From NCBI RefSeq assembly GCF_026410545.1, contig NZ_JAPMIT010000002.1, positions 186,001-250,000 of the forward strand: 64,000 bases of DNA, written 5' to 3'. The position numbers and the translations under genes were made by a program. The DNA comes from Microbacterium sp. STN6 (GTDB lineage: Bacteria; Actinomycetota; Actinomycetes; Actinomycetales; Microbacteriaceae). The notes beneath the pieces were generated by a model. The model did not search any database and was not told where the DNA came from. It was given only the letters and a program-made list of their open reading frames with translations. Shown piece by piece: positions 25,286 through 33,633 of the stretch (position 1 is the first letter of the stretch; each line of letters starts with the position of its first letter).

Positions 25286-27190
25286 ATGGCTCTCGCCCAT
25301 CGCCCCGACCTCCGGAACGTCGCTATCGTCGCGCACGTCGACCACGGCAAGACGACCCTCGTCGACGCGATGCTGAGGCAGACCAACTCGTTCGCGGAGC
25401 ACTCGCACGTCGAAGAGCGCGCCATGGATTCGAACGAGCTGGAGCGCGAGAAGGGCATCACCATTCTCGCGAAGAACACCGCGATCTCGTACAAGGGCGT
25501 GCACGCCACGAACGGGCCCATCACGATCAACGTGATCGACACTCCCGGCCACGCCGACTTCGGCGGCGAGGTGGAGCGCGGGCTGTCGATGGTCGACGGC
25601 GTCGTGCTGCTCGTCGACGCGAGCGAGGGTCCGCTGCCGCAGACCCGCTTCGTGCTGCGCAAGGCGCTCGAGGCGAAGCTGCCCGTCATTCTGCTGGTGA
25701 ACAAGACCGACCGGCCGGATGCCCGCATTGACGAGGTGGTCACCGAGAGCCAGGACCTGCTTCTCGGTCTGGCCAGCGACCTGTCGGAGGATCTGCCCGA
25801 TCTCGACCTCGACGCCATTCTCGACGTTCCCGTGGTCTACGCCTCTGGGCGCAACGGTGCCGCGAGTCTGAACAAGCCCGCGAACGGCGAGCTGCCAGAC
25901 AACGACGACCTCGAGCCGCTGTTCGAGGCGATCCTCGAGCACATCCCGGCGCCGACCTACGACGACGAGGCGCCCCTGCAGGCGCATGTCACCAACCTCG
26001 ACGCGTCGCCGTTCCTCGGCCGCCTCGCGCTGCTGCGCATCTTCAACGGCACTCTGAAGAAGGGCCAGACGGTGGCGTGGGTGCGTCACGACGGCGAGGT
26101 GCACAGCGTGCGCGTCACCGAGCTGATGATGACCAAGGCTCTCGACCGCTATCCGGCCGAGAGTGGCGGCCCCGGCGACATCGTGGCGGTGGCCGGCTTC
26201 GCCGACATCATGATCGGCGATACGCTGGCCGACCCGGAAGACGTTCGCCCGCTGCCCGCGATCCACGTCGACGAGCCCGCCATCTCGATGACGATCGGCA
26301 CCAACACCTCGCCGCTGGTCGGCAAGGTGAAGGGCCACAAGCTCACCGCCCGCATGGTGAAGGACCGGCTCGACCGGGAGCTCGTCGGCAACGTGTCGCT
26401 GCGCGTGCTCGACATCGGCCGCCCGGACGCGTGGGAGGTGCAGGGCCGTGGCGAACTCGCGCTCGCCATTCTCGTCGAGCAGATGCGTCGTGAGGGCTAC
26501 GAGCTCACGGTGGGCAAACCGCAGGTGGTCACGCGTCGCGTCGACGGCAAGGTGCACGAGCCGTACGAGCACCTCACCATCGACGTGCCGGAGGAGCACC
26601 TGGGCGCCATCACGCAGCTGCTCGCCGCGCGCAAGGGCCGCATGGAGAACATGGCGAACCACGGCACCGGCTGGGTTCGCATGGAGTTCATCGTGCCGTC
26701 GCGCGGCCTCATCGGGTTCCGCACCGAGTTCCTCACGATCACTCGCGGCACCGGCATCGCCAACGCCATCTCGCACGGCTACGACGAGTGGGCGGGCACC
26801 ATCGTCACCCGCAACAACGGCTCCATCGTCGCCGATCGCGCCGGTGTGGTCACGCCGTTCGCCATCATCGCCCTGCAGGAGCGCATGACGTTCTTCGTCA
26901 ACCCCACCGAAGAGGTGTACGAGGGCATGGTCATCGGCGAGAACTCGCGCGGTGAAGACATGGACGTGAACATCACCAAGGAGAAGAAGCTCACCAACAT
27001 GCGGCAGTCGACGGCCGACAACTTCGAGTCGATGACCCCGTCGCGCCAGCTCACGCTTGAGGAGAGCCTCGAGTTCGCCCGCGAAGACGAGTGTGTCGAG
27101 GTCACGCCCGAGATGGTGCGCATTCGCAAGGTCGAGCTCGACGCGCACACGCGTGCCCGCGCCACGGCCCGCCAGAAGAAGCAGGACTAG
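25286..27190 (+). CDS. typA: ribosome-associated GTPase TypA/BipA
   Basis: A 634-residue translational GTPase that binds the ribosome and supports assembly and stress adaptation. G motifs: IVAHVDHGKTTLVDAML, DTPGHADFGGEVERGL and NKTDRPDARIDEV. The C-terminal part (RGLIGFRTEFLTITRGTGIAN, GMVIGENSRGEDMDVN) is specific to TypA rather than EF-G or LepA. The ATG has GAGGA upstream. A 112-nt leader follows the -10 TAGAAT. Usual length for the family. Confidence 0.96.
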   Translation: MALAHRPDLRNVAIVAHVDHGKTTLVDAMLRQTNSFAEHSHVEERAMDSNELEREKGITILAKNTAISYKGVHATNGPITINVIDTPGHADFGGEVERGLSMVDGVVLLVDASEGPLPQTRFVLRKALEAKLPVILLVNKTDRPDARIDEVVTESQDLLLGLASDLSEDLPDLDLDAILDVPVVYASGRNGAASLNKPANGELPDNDDLEPLFEAILEHIPAPTYDDEAPLQAHVTNLDASPFLGRLALLRIFNGTLKKGQTVAWVRHDGEVHSVRVTELMMTKALDRYPAESGGPGDIVAVAGFADIMIGDTLADPEDVRPLPAIHVDEPAISMTIGTNTSPLVGKVKGHKLTARMVKDRLDRELVGNVSLRVLDIGRPDAWEVQGRGELALAILVEQMRREGYELTVGKPQVVTRRVDGKVHEPYEHLTIDVPEEHLGAITQLLAARKGRMENMANHGTGWVRMEFIVPSRGLIGFRTEFLTITRGTGIANAISHGYDEWAGTIVTRNNGSIVADRAGVVTPFAIIALQERMTFFVNPTEEVYEGMVIGENSRGEDMDVNITKEKKLTNMRQSTADNFESMTPSRQLTLEESLEFAREDECVEVTPEMVRIRKVELDAHTRARATARQKKQD

Positions 27191-27200
27191 CAGCGCCGGC

Positions 27201-27231
27201 AAGGGCGGCCGCCGACCGGCGCGCCGCCCTT
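27201..27231. terminator. bidirectional terminator between typA and efeB
   Basis: AAGGGCGGC (27201-27209) and GCCGCCCTT (27223-27231) form a perfect 9-bp stem with a 13-nt loop between two convergent genes. The A and T ends would give short U tracts on either strand. Confidence 0.75.
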
Positions 27232-27238
27232 CCTGCAC

Positions 27239-28573
27239 CTACGCGAACAGCCGTTCGCCGATGTAGTGGCCGGGCCTGGGTGCCGGCGGCACCGCGAAGA
27301 GCGCCGAGCCGATGTGTGCGATGTACTCATTCAGCCGGTCGGATGCGCCCAGCCGCCGCTGCAGCGCCACAAAGTGCTGCGGGTCACGCATGTACGCGAT
27401 GAACAGCAGCCCGGCGTCGAGCTGGCCGACCTGACTGATGCCGTCGGTGTAGTTGTATGAGCGACGCAGGATCTTGATGCCGTCGTTGTTCTCGTGCGCG
27501 GCGAGCGCCACATGCGAGCGCTGCGGCATCACCGGCTCGCCGTGGCGCATGGCACTGAAGTCGGGAGTGTCCTTCTCGCGGCTGCCGCTGAGCGGTGCCC
27601 CCTCTGACTTGGTGCGACCGAAGATCTGCTGCTGGTCCCCGATGGGGTCGGCATCCCAGATCTCAATGTTCATCTGGATCTTGCGGACCACCTGGTACGT
27701 ACCGCCCGACATCCAGCCGGCATCATTCAGCCACACGAATCTCTCGTACTCGTCGTCGCTCGTGATGTTGCGGGTGCCGTCCTTGAAGCCGAGCAGGTTG
27801 CGTGGCGTCGACTGGTGGGGGCCCGCCGAGGCGCGGCCGAATCCCATGACGGTCCAGCGCGTGTTCACCGTGCCCCGACCCATGCGGGCCAGGTCGCGAA
27901 TGGCGTGGTAAGCCACCTGCGGGTCGTCGGCGCACGCCTGCAGGCTGAGATCGCCGCCGCTCAACTCGGGCTTCAGCTGGTCGCTCGGCAGCGTGGGCAG
28001 CGGGGTCAGCAGGGCTGGGCGCCGGTTGGCGAGCCCGAACCGGTCGTCGAAAACGCCGGGGCCGAAGCCCAGCGTCACGGTGAGCGCGTTGGGCCCGAGG
28101 TCGGCAGCCTCGCCCGTGTCGGCAGCCACCGCGCCGGCCCGCGCCGGCTGCACGGCCCCGATGCTCTTGCCCTGCATGAGCTGGGCGATCGCGGCGGACC
28201 AGCGCGCGAGCAGTGTCTGCAGCTCGAGCTGTGTGGTGCCGTCGACGAGGTCGAAGGTCATGTAGATGCAGTACCGCTGCGGCTCTGTGCGGATTCCGAC
28301 CTGGTGAGCGCCGCCGTAGAAGGGGTACGCGCGCGCCTCGCCCACGGCATCCGCGTCGCCGGGGGTCGCATCGGCCGCGTGTGCCGCCGCGAGCGTGCCG
28401 GCCACCCCGCCGAGCGCGCCGAGCGCGACGCCGCCGGCCGCGGACGCGAAGAACCCGCGGCGGCTGAGGCCACGGCCACCGCCGGCGGCATCCGCCGCGT
28501 GCTCGGCGGTCGCGTGCTCGGCGCTCGCATGCTCCGCGGTCGCGTGCTCGTCTGGTGGGTGTTGCTCGGTCAC
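27239..28573 (-). CDS. efeB: Tat-exported DyP-type peroxidase / deferrochelatase EfeB
   Basis: A 444-residue heme peroxidase of the EfeUOB iron uptake system. The Tat signal has the twin Arg in SRRGFFASAAGGVAL (Arg38-Arg39) and follows an unusually long His/Glu-rich N-terminus with repeated ATAEHA. DyP motifs include GFKDGTRN and SHVALAAHENNDGIKILRRS. It is thought to oxidise ferrous iron or release iron from heme outside the membrane. GTG start overlaps the efeO stop (GTGA). Confidence 0.93.
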   Translation of the reverse strand: MTEQHPPDEHATAEHASAEHATAEHAADAAGGGRGLSRRGFFASAAGGVALGALGGVAGTLAAAHAADATPGDADAVGEARAYPFYGGAHQVGIRTEPQRYCIYMTFDLVDGTTQLELQTLLARWSAAIAQLMQGKSIGAVQPARAGAVAADTGEAADLGPNALTVTLGFGPGVFDDRFGLANRRPALLTPLPTLPSDQLKPELSGGDLSLQACADDPQVAYHAIRDLARMGRGTVNTRWTVMGFGRASAGPHQSTPRNLLGFKDGTRNITSDDEYERFVWLNDAGWMSGGTYQVVRKIQMNIEIWDADPIGDQQQIFGRTKSEGAPLSGSREKDTPDFSAMRHGEPVMPQRSHVALAAHENNDGIKILRRSYNYTDGISQVGQLDAGLLFIAYMRDPQHFVALQRRLGASDRLNEYIAHIGSALFAVPPAPRPGHYIGERLFA

Positions 28574-29817
28574 CGGGCCGTCGCGACCTTCTCGGCGATG
28601 CGCGAGAGCGGGTCCTGCAGCGCCTGCACCGCCTGGCTCAGCCGGTTGGCGTCGGATGCTTTGAGTTCAGCTGTGTACGCCGCGTAGCCGCCAAGCGCCG
28701 CCGGGTCGCGGTAGCCGTCGAGCATCGTGCGCACGCGGTCGAACTGCGTGCTGATGGTCGCGACGAGGCCGGAGTCGATCTTCTTCAGCCCCGGCTCGAG
28801 AAACGCGAACGACTGCTGGGCACCCTCGACATTGGCCGCGAAGTCAACGAGGTCGATGTGGCTGTACGCCTCCTCCTCGCCCTTGATCTTGTTCGCCTGA
28901 ACCTCCTCGAGCAGGCCGGCGGCGCCGTTCGCGAGATCTTCAGGCTTGAACTCGAGCGTCTTCACGAGAGAGTCGAGCCGGCCGACATTGGTCTTCAGCT
29001 CGCTCGAGAGCTGCCTGGTCGTCGCCGTGATCGCGCCCGCCTGGAAGAGGTCGCGCTCGACGGCATGGAATCCGTGCCAGCCGACCGCGTCATCGAGATT
29101 GGATGCGCGCATGTCGACGAGGTAGTCGAGGTTGCCGGCGTTGTCGGTGGCGTCGTGCCCGGGCAGCACGAAGCCGTCGACGTCGGTCTCGATGCGCTCG
29201 TAGAACGGCCGGGCGGCCGCGTACGCCTTCTGCGCCGCGGCGACGTCGCCCGCCTGCACGGCGTCGTCGAGCCGGCCGACGGCCTCAACCATGCCGGCGA
29301 CCTGCGTGTCGACGTACGTCGCGTAGTCGCTCGCGCCCTGCTGCAGCAGCGTCTGCACGCTGCCAGCCGGCTTTGCGGCAGCCTTGCCGGTGACCGTGAA
29401 CGTCTGCGTCTCCTTGACGGCGCCGGGGCAGTAGACCTGGTACGTGCCGCCGCCCAGCGTCACGGTGAAGGTGACGGGCGCGAGGCCCGGCGCCAGGTTC
29501 TCCTTCTCGCCGAGAATGCGCTCGTGGCTCTGCAGCTCCACCTCGGTGATGCCGGTCGCGCTCTCGTTCTTCACGGTGAAGGTGATGGGGCCGGCGGCCG
29601 CCGTGGCGTGATCGAGCGTGCACGTGTCTGCGTCGCCATCGTTCGCGAGGGTGATCGTGACGCGGCTGACGTCCGAGGCCCGCTTCGCGTCGGCGCCGCC
29701 GGAGGTGGCGGCGCATCCGCTGAGTGCGGTGGCCACAAGGGCGGCACCGGCCAGGGCGACGGCGACAGCCCGGGCGGGCGTGGTGCGGCGCCTGATCGTG
29801 GGTCTACTCGTGTGCAT
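28570..29817 (-). CDS. efeO: iron uptake lipoprotein EfeO (cupredoxin plus M75 domain)
   Basis: A 415-residue lipoprotein with signal peptide ending ATALSGC (Cys35). An N-terminal cupredoxin-like domain (about 48-140, with NGDADTCTLDH-like and YQVYCPGAVKE segments) is followed by an M75 peptidase-like helical domain with the HxxE metal motif in WHGFHAVERDLF. It likely captures iron and passes it to EfeU. The start at 29817 overlaps the efeU 3' end by 14 nt. Confidence 0.93.
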   Translation of the reverse strand: MHTSRPTIRRRTTPARAVAVALAGAALVATALSGCAATSGGADAKRASDVSRVTITLANDGDADTCTLDHATAAAGPITFTVKNESATGITEVELQSHERILGEKENLAPGLAPVTFTVTLGGGTYQVYCPGAVKETQTFTVTGKAAAKPAGSVQTLLQQGASDYATYVDTQVAGMVEAVGRLDDAVQAGDVAAAQKAYAAARPFYERIETDVDGFVLPGHDATDNAGNLDYLVDMRASNLDDAVGWHGFHAVERDLFQAGAITATTRQLSSELKTNVGRLDSLVKTLEFKPEDLANGAAGLLEEVQANKIKGEEEAYSHIDLVDFAANVEGAQQSFAFLEPGLKKIDSGLVATISTQFDRVRTMLDGYRDPAALGGYAAYTAELKASDANRLSQAVQALQDPLSRIAEKVATAR

Positions 29818-31429
29818 AACGGGTGCTCCTCGGCACGGGAATGGCGGCAGGGGTGGGCGGAACGATCGGGCCGTGTGGCTCGCTCGCCCGGCGGCTCTGC
29901 CTGGCGTGTCGAGTGGCGTGAACCGCGAGCACCAGCGCCGCGGCGAGAAGGGTGAGGGGCAGCCACAGGCGCCAGAGCAACAGCTCTCGGGCCGCGCTGG
30001 CGGTGGCGGTGATCGAGGCGGTCACGGCCGACACACGAGCGGATGCCGCATGCCAGCCTGCGTCGTCGGTGACCCCCAGCGAGCGGGCGGCTCCCAGGCC
30101 GCCGCCGGAGACCGTGGCGACGGTGCGAGACACGGCCCTCGCGTCGAGCAGCCCGCCGTCGGCGCTCCAGGCGGTGACGGCGATCGTGCGCGTCCACTCC
30201 GCGTGGAAGGGCCCGGGGTTGCGGGCCGCGTCGATGCCGACCGGCAGCCTGCCGCCGTTCAGCGCGACGAGCTGGTCAAGCGTGAGGGTGCGCGGGCGGT
30301 CCGCGGGGGAGTCGGTGATCGTGCGCGACCAGCGTGCGTCGGCGCCGGTGCGCGTGGTGGCGGAGCGGTCGGCCGCCGTGAAGTCGACGGTGAGCGCCCG
30401 TGCGGCGCTGCCCGAGAGTGTGAGGCGGGCGGCGGCATCCGTTCGCTCGTTCGCGGTGAATGTGCCCGCGCTGAACGTGCCCGTGCGGAATGTGACCGTG
30501 CCGCCCCCGGTGACCGGGGCGCTCTCGGGCACGTGCGCGGGCGACGCTGTCGGCACCGCGAGCACGAGTGCGGCGGCGGCCACGGCGAGGGCGGCGGCGC
30601 CGAGGAGCGGGGCACGTACCGGGTGCGGGCGGGCCGCCCGGGCCGGCCAGAGCGAGTATGCGAGCACGGGCACGAGGTAGAGCAGCCAGGCGAGCAGCTC
30701 GATGACGCGGGGGTCGGCGGGCATGCCGAGAACGCCGGTGACGAGTGCGGCCTGCACCGAGCCGTGTGGCGCGAGCCAGGTGAGGTCGAGCGTGTGCTGC
30801 TGCCCGATCGTGACCCAGCCAGCCTCGTGCGCCGTGCGGGTGGCGCTGAGAACGAGCCCGGCGGCGACGAAGACCAGGAACACGCCCGTCGCGTTGAAGA
30901 ACCGGCCGAGATTGAGCTTCACGCCGCCCGTGTAGAGGCCGATGCCGACGACGACGGCCGAGAGAATGCCGATGACGGCGCCGAACGCCGCCGCGGCGGT
31001 GCTGGTGGACGCCTGGAAGGTGGCGAGCAGGAACACCGAGGTCTCGAAGCCCTCCTTCAGCACCGCGAGGAACGCCATGCCGGCCAGCGCCCAGTGCGCG
31101 CCGGAGCCGAGCGCCGCGGCCGCCTCACGTTCGAGCTCGCGCTTCATGCCGCGGGCGTGCGTCTTCATCCACGCGATCATGCCCGTCACGAAGACCACCG
31201 CGACGAGCCCGATGATCGTCTCCATGCCCTCCTGCTGCGACTGCGGCAGCGAGGCGGCGACCGCCTGCAGGGTGACGCCGACGCCGACGCTCAGCAGCAC
31301 CGCGGTGCCGACGCCGAGCCACATGGGCCTCAGCGACGCGCCGTTGCGGCGCAGGAACGCCGCGATGATGCCGACGATGAGGGCGGCCTCGAGGCCCTCG
31401 CGCAGGCCGATGACGAACGTTGCGAGCAC
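29804..31429 (-). CDS. efeU: iron permease EfeU (FTR1 family) with extra C-terminal region
   Basis: A 541-residue membrane protein. The FTR1 iron-permease core has two REXXE-type motifs, GLREGLEAALIVG near the N-terminus and LKEGFETSVFLL at about residue 130. After about residue 280 an extracytoplasmic extension with a beta-rich domain follows, ending in one membrane helix (RLWLPLTLLAAALVLAVHA). The GTG at 31429 is chosen because GGAAGG lies 5 nt upstream and the DtxR-like box is then outside the gene. First gene of efeUOB. Confidence 0.9.
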   Translation of the reverse strand: MLATFVIGLREGLEAALIVGIIAAFLRRNGASLRPMWLGVGTAVLLSVGVGVTLQAVAASLPQSQQEGMETIIGLVAVVFVTGMIAWMKTHARGMKRELEREAAAALGSGAHWALAGMAFLAVLKEGFETSVFLLATFQASTSTAAAAFGAVIGILSAVVVGIGLYTGGVKLNLGRFFNATGVFLVFVAAGLVLSATRTAHEAGWVTIGQQHTLDLTWLAPHGSVQAALVTGVLGMPADPRVIELLAWLLYLVPVLAYSLWPARAARPHPVRAPLLGAAALAVAAAALVLAVPTASPAHVPESAPVTGGGTVTFRTGTFSAGTFTANERTDAAARLTLSGSAARALTVDFTAADRSATTRTGADARWSRTITDSPADRPRTLTLDQLVALNGGRLPVGIDAARNPGPFHAEWTRTIAVTAWSADGGLLDARAVSRTVATVSGGGLGAARSLGVTDDAGWHAASARVSAVTASITATASAARELLLWRLWLPLTLLAAALVLAVHATRHARQSRRASEPHGPIVPPTPAAIPVPRSTRYAHE

Positions 31430-31458
31430 GACGGCCTTCCGTGAGGGCGAGGGGGATT

Positions 31459-31514
31459 TGGTAAGGCTTGCCTTAGCCACATTGAATGTAACGCGGAGAG
31501 GCGCCGCCTGTCCA
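31459..31514 (-). promoter_or_regulatory. efeUOB promoter with DtxR/IdeR-like iron box
   Basis: On the minus strand, TGGACA (31514-31509) and TACATT (31490-31485) are 18 nt apart, a good sigma-70-type promoter. Immediately downstream, TGGCTAAGGCAAGCCTTACC (about 31479-31460) is a near-palindromic iron box (TAAGGC-AA-GCCTTA). Iron-loaded DtxR/IdeR bound here would block the transcript. Binding is inferred from known box consensus and the iron function of the operon. Confidence 0.75.
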
Positions 31515-31528
31515 GATACGATGGAAAG

Positions 31529-31921
31529 ATGACCGCGCGCATCCTGAACTTCGCAGTACTTCTCGTACTGGGAGCCATCGTCGGCGCAGTGGGCACCGTC
31601 GCGCACCAGGCGACGATCACGATGGGCGGGGTTAGGCTCCCCTCAGGAATTGTCCTCGCGCTGCTGACCGTCGCGTGCGTCGTGACCGGCATTCGCCTGG
31701 TAACGGATGGCCGCATCCCGGCGCTCGCTTTCGGCGTCGGGCTGGTGGCGGTCATCCTGCTCTTCTCCCAGCGCAGCCCCGGCGGCTCCGTGCTCATCCC
31801 GGCGAACACGGCCGGTCAGGTGTGGGTGTACGCGCCGGTGGCCATCGCGGCGATCGCCATCGCCTGGCCGCACATCGCGCGGCGCCCGCCCGCTGAGCCC
31901 GTGGCCGCTGGCGTAAACTGA
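31529..31921 (+). CDS. small integral membrane protein (DUF6113-like)
   Basis: A 130-residue protein with four hydrophobic segments (FAVLLVLGAIVGAVGTVA, IVLALLTVACVVTGIRLV, ALAFGVGLVAVILLFSQ, WVYAPVAIAAIAIAWP) and short loops. It lies just before the ferredoxin gene, an arrangement I recall from other actinobacteria; function unknown. TACGAT is 6 nt before the ATG, so the mRNA is probably leaderless. Its promoter lies back to back with that of efeU. Confidence 0.75.
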   Translation: MTARILNFAVLLVLGAIVGAVGTVAHQATITMGGVRLPSGIVLALLTVACVVTGIRLVTDGRIPALAFGVGLVAVILLFSQRSPGGSVLIPANTAGQVWVYAPVAIAAIAIAWPHIARRPPAEPVAAGVN

Positions 31922-31956
31922 GGCTTCACGCCTTTCGCGAAGGGAATCGATACCCA

Positions 31957-32280
31957 GTGACCTATGTCATCGCCCTTCCCTGCGTCGACGTCAAGGATCG
32001 CGCCTGCGTCGACGAGTGCCCGGTCGACTGCATCTACGAGGGCGAACGCTCGCTGTACATCCACCCCGACGAATGCGTCGACTGCGGCGCGTGCGAGCCG
32101 GTCTGCCCCGTCGAGGCCATCTACTACGAAGACGACCTGCCCGAAGAATGGGCCGACTACTACAAGGTCAACGTCGAATTCTTCGACGACATCGGCTCGC
32201 CGGGCGGGGCCGCGAAGGTCGGCGTGATCGCCAAGGACCACCCCATCGTGGCCGCCCTGCCGCCGCAGACGCGGGCCTGA
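31957..32280 (+). CDS. fdxA: ferredoxin (7Fe type)
   Basis: A 107-residue electron carrier. The N-terminal CVDVKDRACVDECPVDCIYE and the following ECVDCGACEPVCPVEAIY provide the cysteines for one 3Fe-4S and one 4Fe-4S cluster, as in actinobacterial FdxA. GTG start at 31957 with GAAGGGA about 10 nt upstream. It directly precedes dapC, separated by 15 nt. Confidence 0.93.
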   Translation: MTYVIALPCVDVKDRACVDECPVDCIYEGERSLYIHPDECVDCGACEPVCPVEAIYYEDDLPEEWADYYKVNVEFFDDIGSPGGAAKVGVIAKDHPIVAALPPQTRA

Positions 32281-32295
32281 GGCGCGGTCCGACCG

Positions 32296-33408
32296 GTGGC
32301 TCTCGCACCCCTCCCCGAGTACCCGTGGGACCAGATGGCGCCGTACGCCGAGCGCGCCCGCGCGCATCCCGATGGCATCGTCGACCTGTCGATCGGCTCG
32401 CCCGTCGACGAGACGCCCGAGGTCGTGCGCCGCGCTCTCGCCGAGGCGACCGACGCCCACGCGTACCCCCAGACGGTCGGCACGCCGGCGCTTCGGCAGG
32501 CCATCGTCGAATGGTTCGAGCGGCGCCGTGGCGTGCCGGGCCTGACGGCGGCAAACGTGCTGCCGACCATCGGCTCCAAGGAGTTCGTCGCCTGGCTGCC
32601 GTTCATGCTGGGTCTCGGCTCCGACGACGTCGTCGTGCACCCGCTCGCCGCCTACCCTACGTACGCGATCGGCGCGGCCATCGCCGGCGCGACCCCCATC
32701 GCCTCGGACGACCCCGCCGAGTGGCCGGACGGCACGCGCCTCGTCTGGCTCAATTCCCCAGGCAATCCGGATGGCCGGGTTCTCGACATCGACGACTATC
32801 GACGGGCCGTCACCCAGGCGCGTGCCATGGGTGCCGTCATCGCTTCTGACGAGTGCTACGCCGAGCTGGGCTGGGAGGGGAAGTGGGCGTCAGCGCGCAT
32901 CCCGAGCATCCTCGACCCCCGGGTGACCGGGGGAGACGTGACGGGACTTCTCGCGGCGTACTCGCTCAGCAAGCAGTCGAACCTGGCCGGCTACCGTGCG
33001 GCGTTCGCCGCGGGAGACGCGGCGCTCATCGAACGGCTTGTCACGGTGCGCAAGCACGCCGGAATGATGCTTCCCGGGCCGCTGCAAGCCGCGATGGTGG
33101 CAGCGCTCGGCGACGAGCAGCACGTCGACGAGCAGCGCGAGCGGTACCGTGCTCGCCGCGCGCTGCTGAAGCCCGCGTTGGAAGCGGCGGGGTTCCGCAT
33201 CGACCGCAGCGAGGCCGGCCTCTACCTGTGGGCGACCGAGGGGCAGGACGCCTGGCAGAGCATCGCGCGGCTGGCCGACCTCGGCATCCTCGCCGGCCCC
33301 GGCGTCTTCTACGGCGACGCGCACTCGCAGCACGTGCGCGTGTCGCTCACGGCCCCGGATGAGCGGGTGCAGGCTGCAGCGGACCGCCTCGCGGCGTCGG
33401 CGCAGTGA
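32296..33408 (+). CDS. dapC: succinyldiaminopimelate transaminase
   Basis: A 370-residue class I/II PLP aminotransferase. Start LPEYPWDQMAPYAERARAHP, substrate loop DLSIGSPVDETPEVV, LNSPGNPDGRV, and the PLP lysine in AAYSLSKQSNLAGYRAAF. The fdxA-dapC gene pair is typical of actinobacteria and supports the DapC rather than a general aminotransferase role. It makes N-succinyl-LL-diaminopimelate for lysine and cell wall synthesis. dapD and dapE of the same route are at 41110-43202. GTG start. Confidence 0.9.
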   Translation: MALAPLPEYPWDQMAPYAERARAHPDGIVDLSIGSPVDETPEVVRRALAEATDAHAYPQTVGTPALRQAIVEWFERRRGVPGLTAANVLPTIGSKEFVAWLPFMLGLGSDDVVVHPLAAYPTYAIGAAIAGATPIASDDPAEWPDGTRLVWLNSPGNPDGRVLDIDDYRRAVTQARAMGAVIASDECYAELGWEGKWASARIPSILDPRVTGGDVTGLLAAYSLSKQSNLAGYRAAFAAGDAALIERLVTVRKHAGMMLPGPLQAAMVAALGDEQHVDEQRERYRARRALLKPALEAAGFRIDRSEAGLYLWATEGQDAWQSIARLADLGILAGPGVFYGDAHSQHVRVSLTAPDERVQAAADRLAASAQ

Positions 33409-33633
33409 TCAAACGCGCTGCGTCAACGAAACCCGCTGCTTTGACGAAACCTCCGTGCAAACGCCCGTTCGATTGCAGATTGCCACAGTAGCCCCCGTGA
33501 GCCAATAGGCTGTAAGAGGTCGCCGCCGCACAGGTCGGTCGGCCGCGCGGCCGAAAGGCCCATCGCGAAACTTCGGCGGCTGACCCATGAGGCCACGCCG
33601 CCGCCAGACAGGTCACATCACCAGGGAGGCGTC

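Noticed and set aside
25259-27238. 659-aa open frame opposite typA
   Set aside because: It mirrors a well-supported TypA gene; its composition is typical of the antisense frame of GC-rich genes and it has no family motif.
29618-31444. 608-aa plus-strand frame opposite efeU
   Set aside because: Arg/Gly/Ala-rich shadow of the efeU gene, whose iron motifs are clear on the other strand.
33409-33633. Riboswitch in the citrate synthase leader
   Set aside because: The leader is GC-rich and can pair with itself, but I recognise no conserved aptamer sequence.
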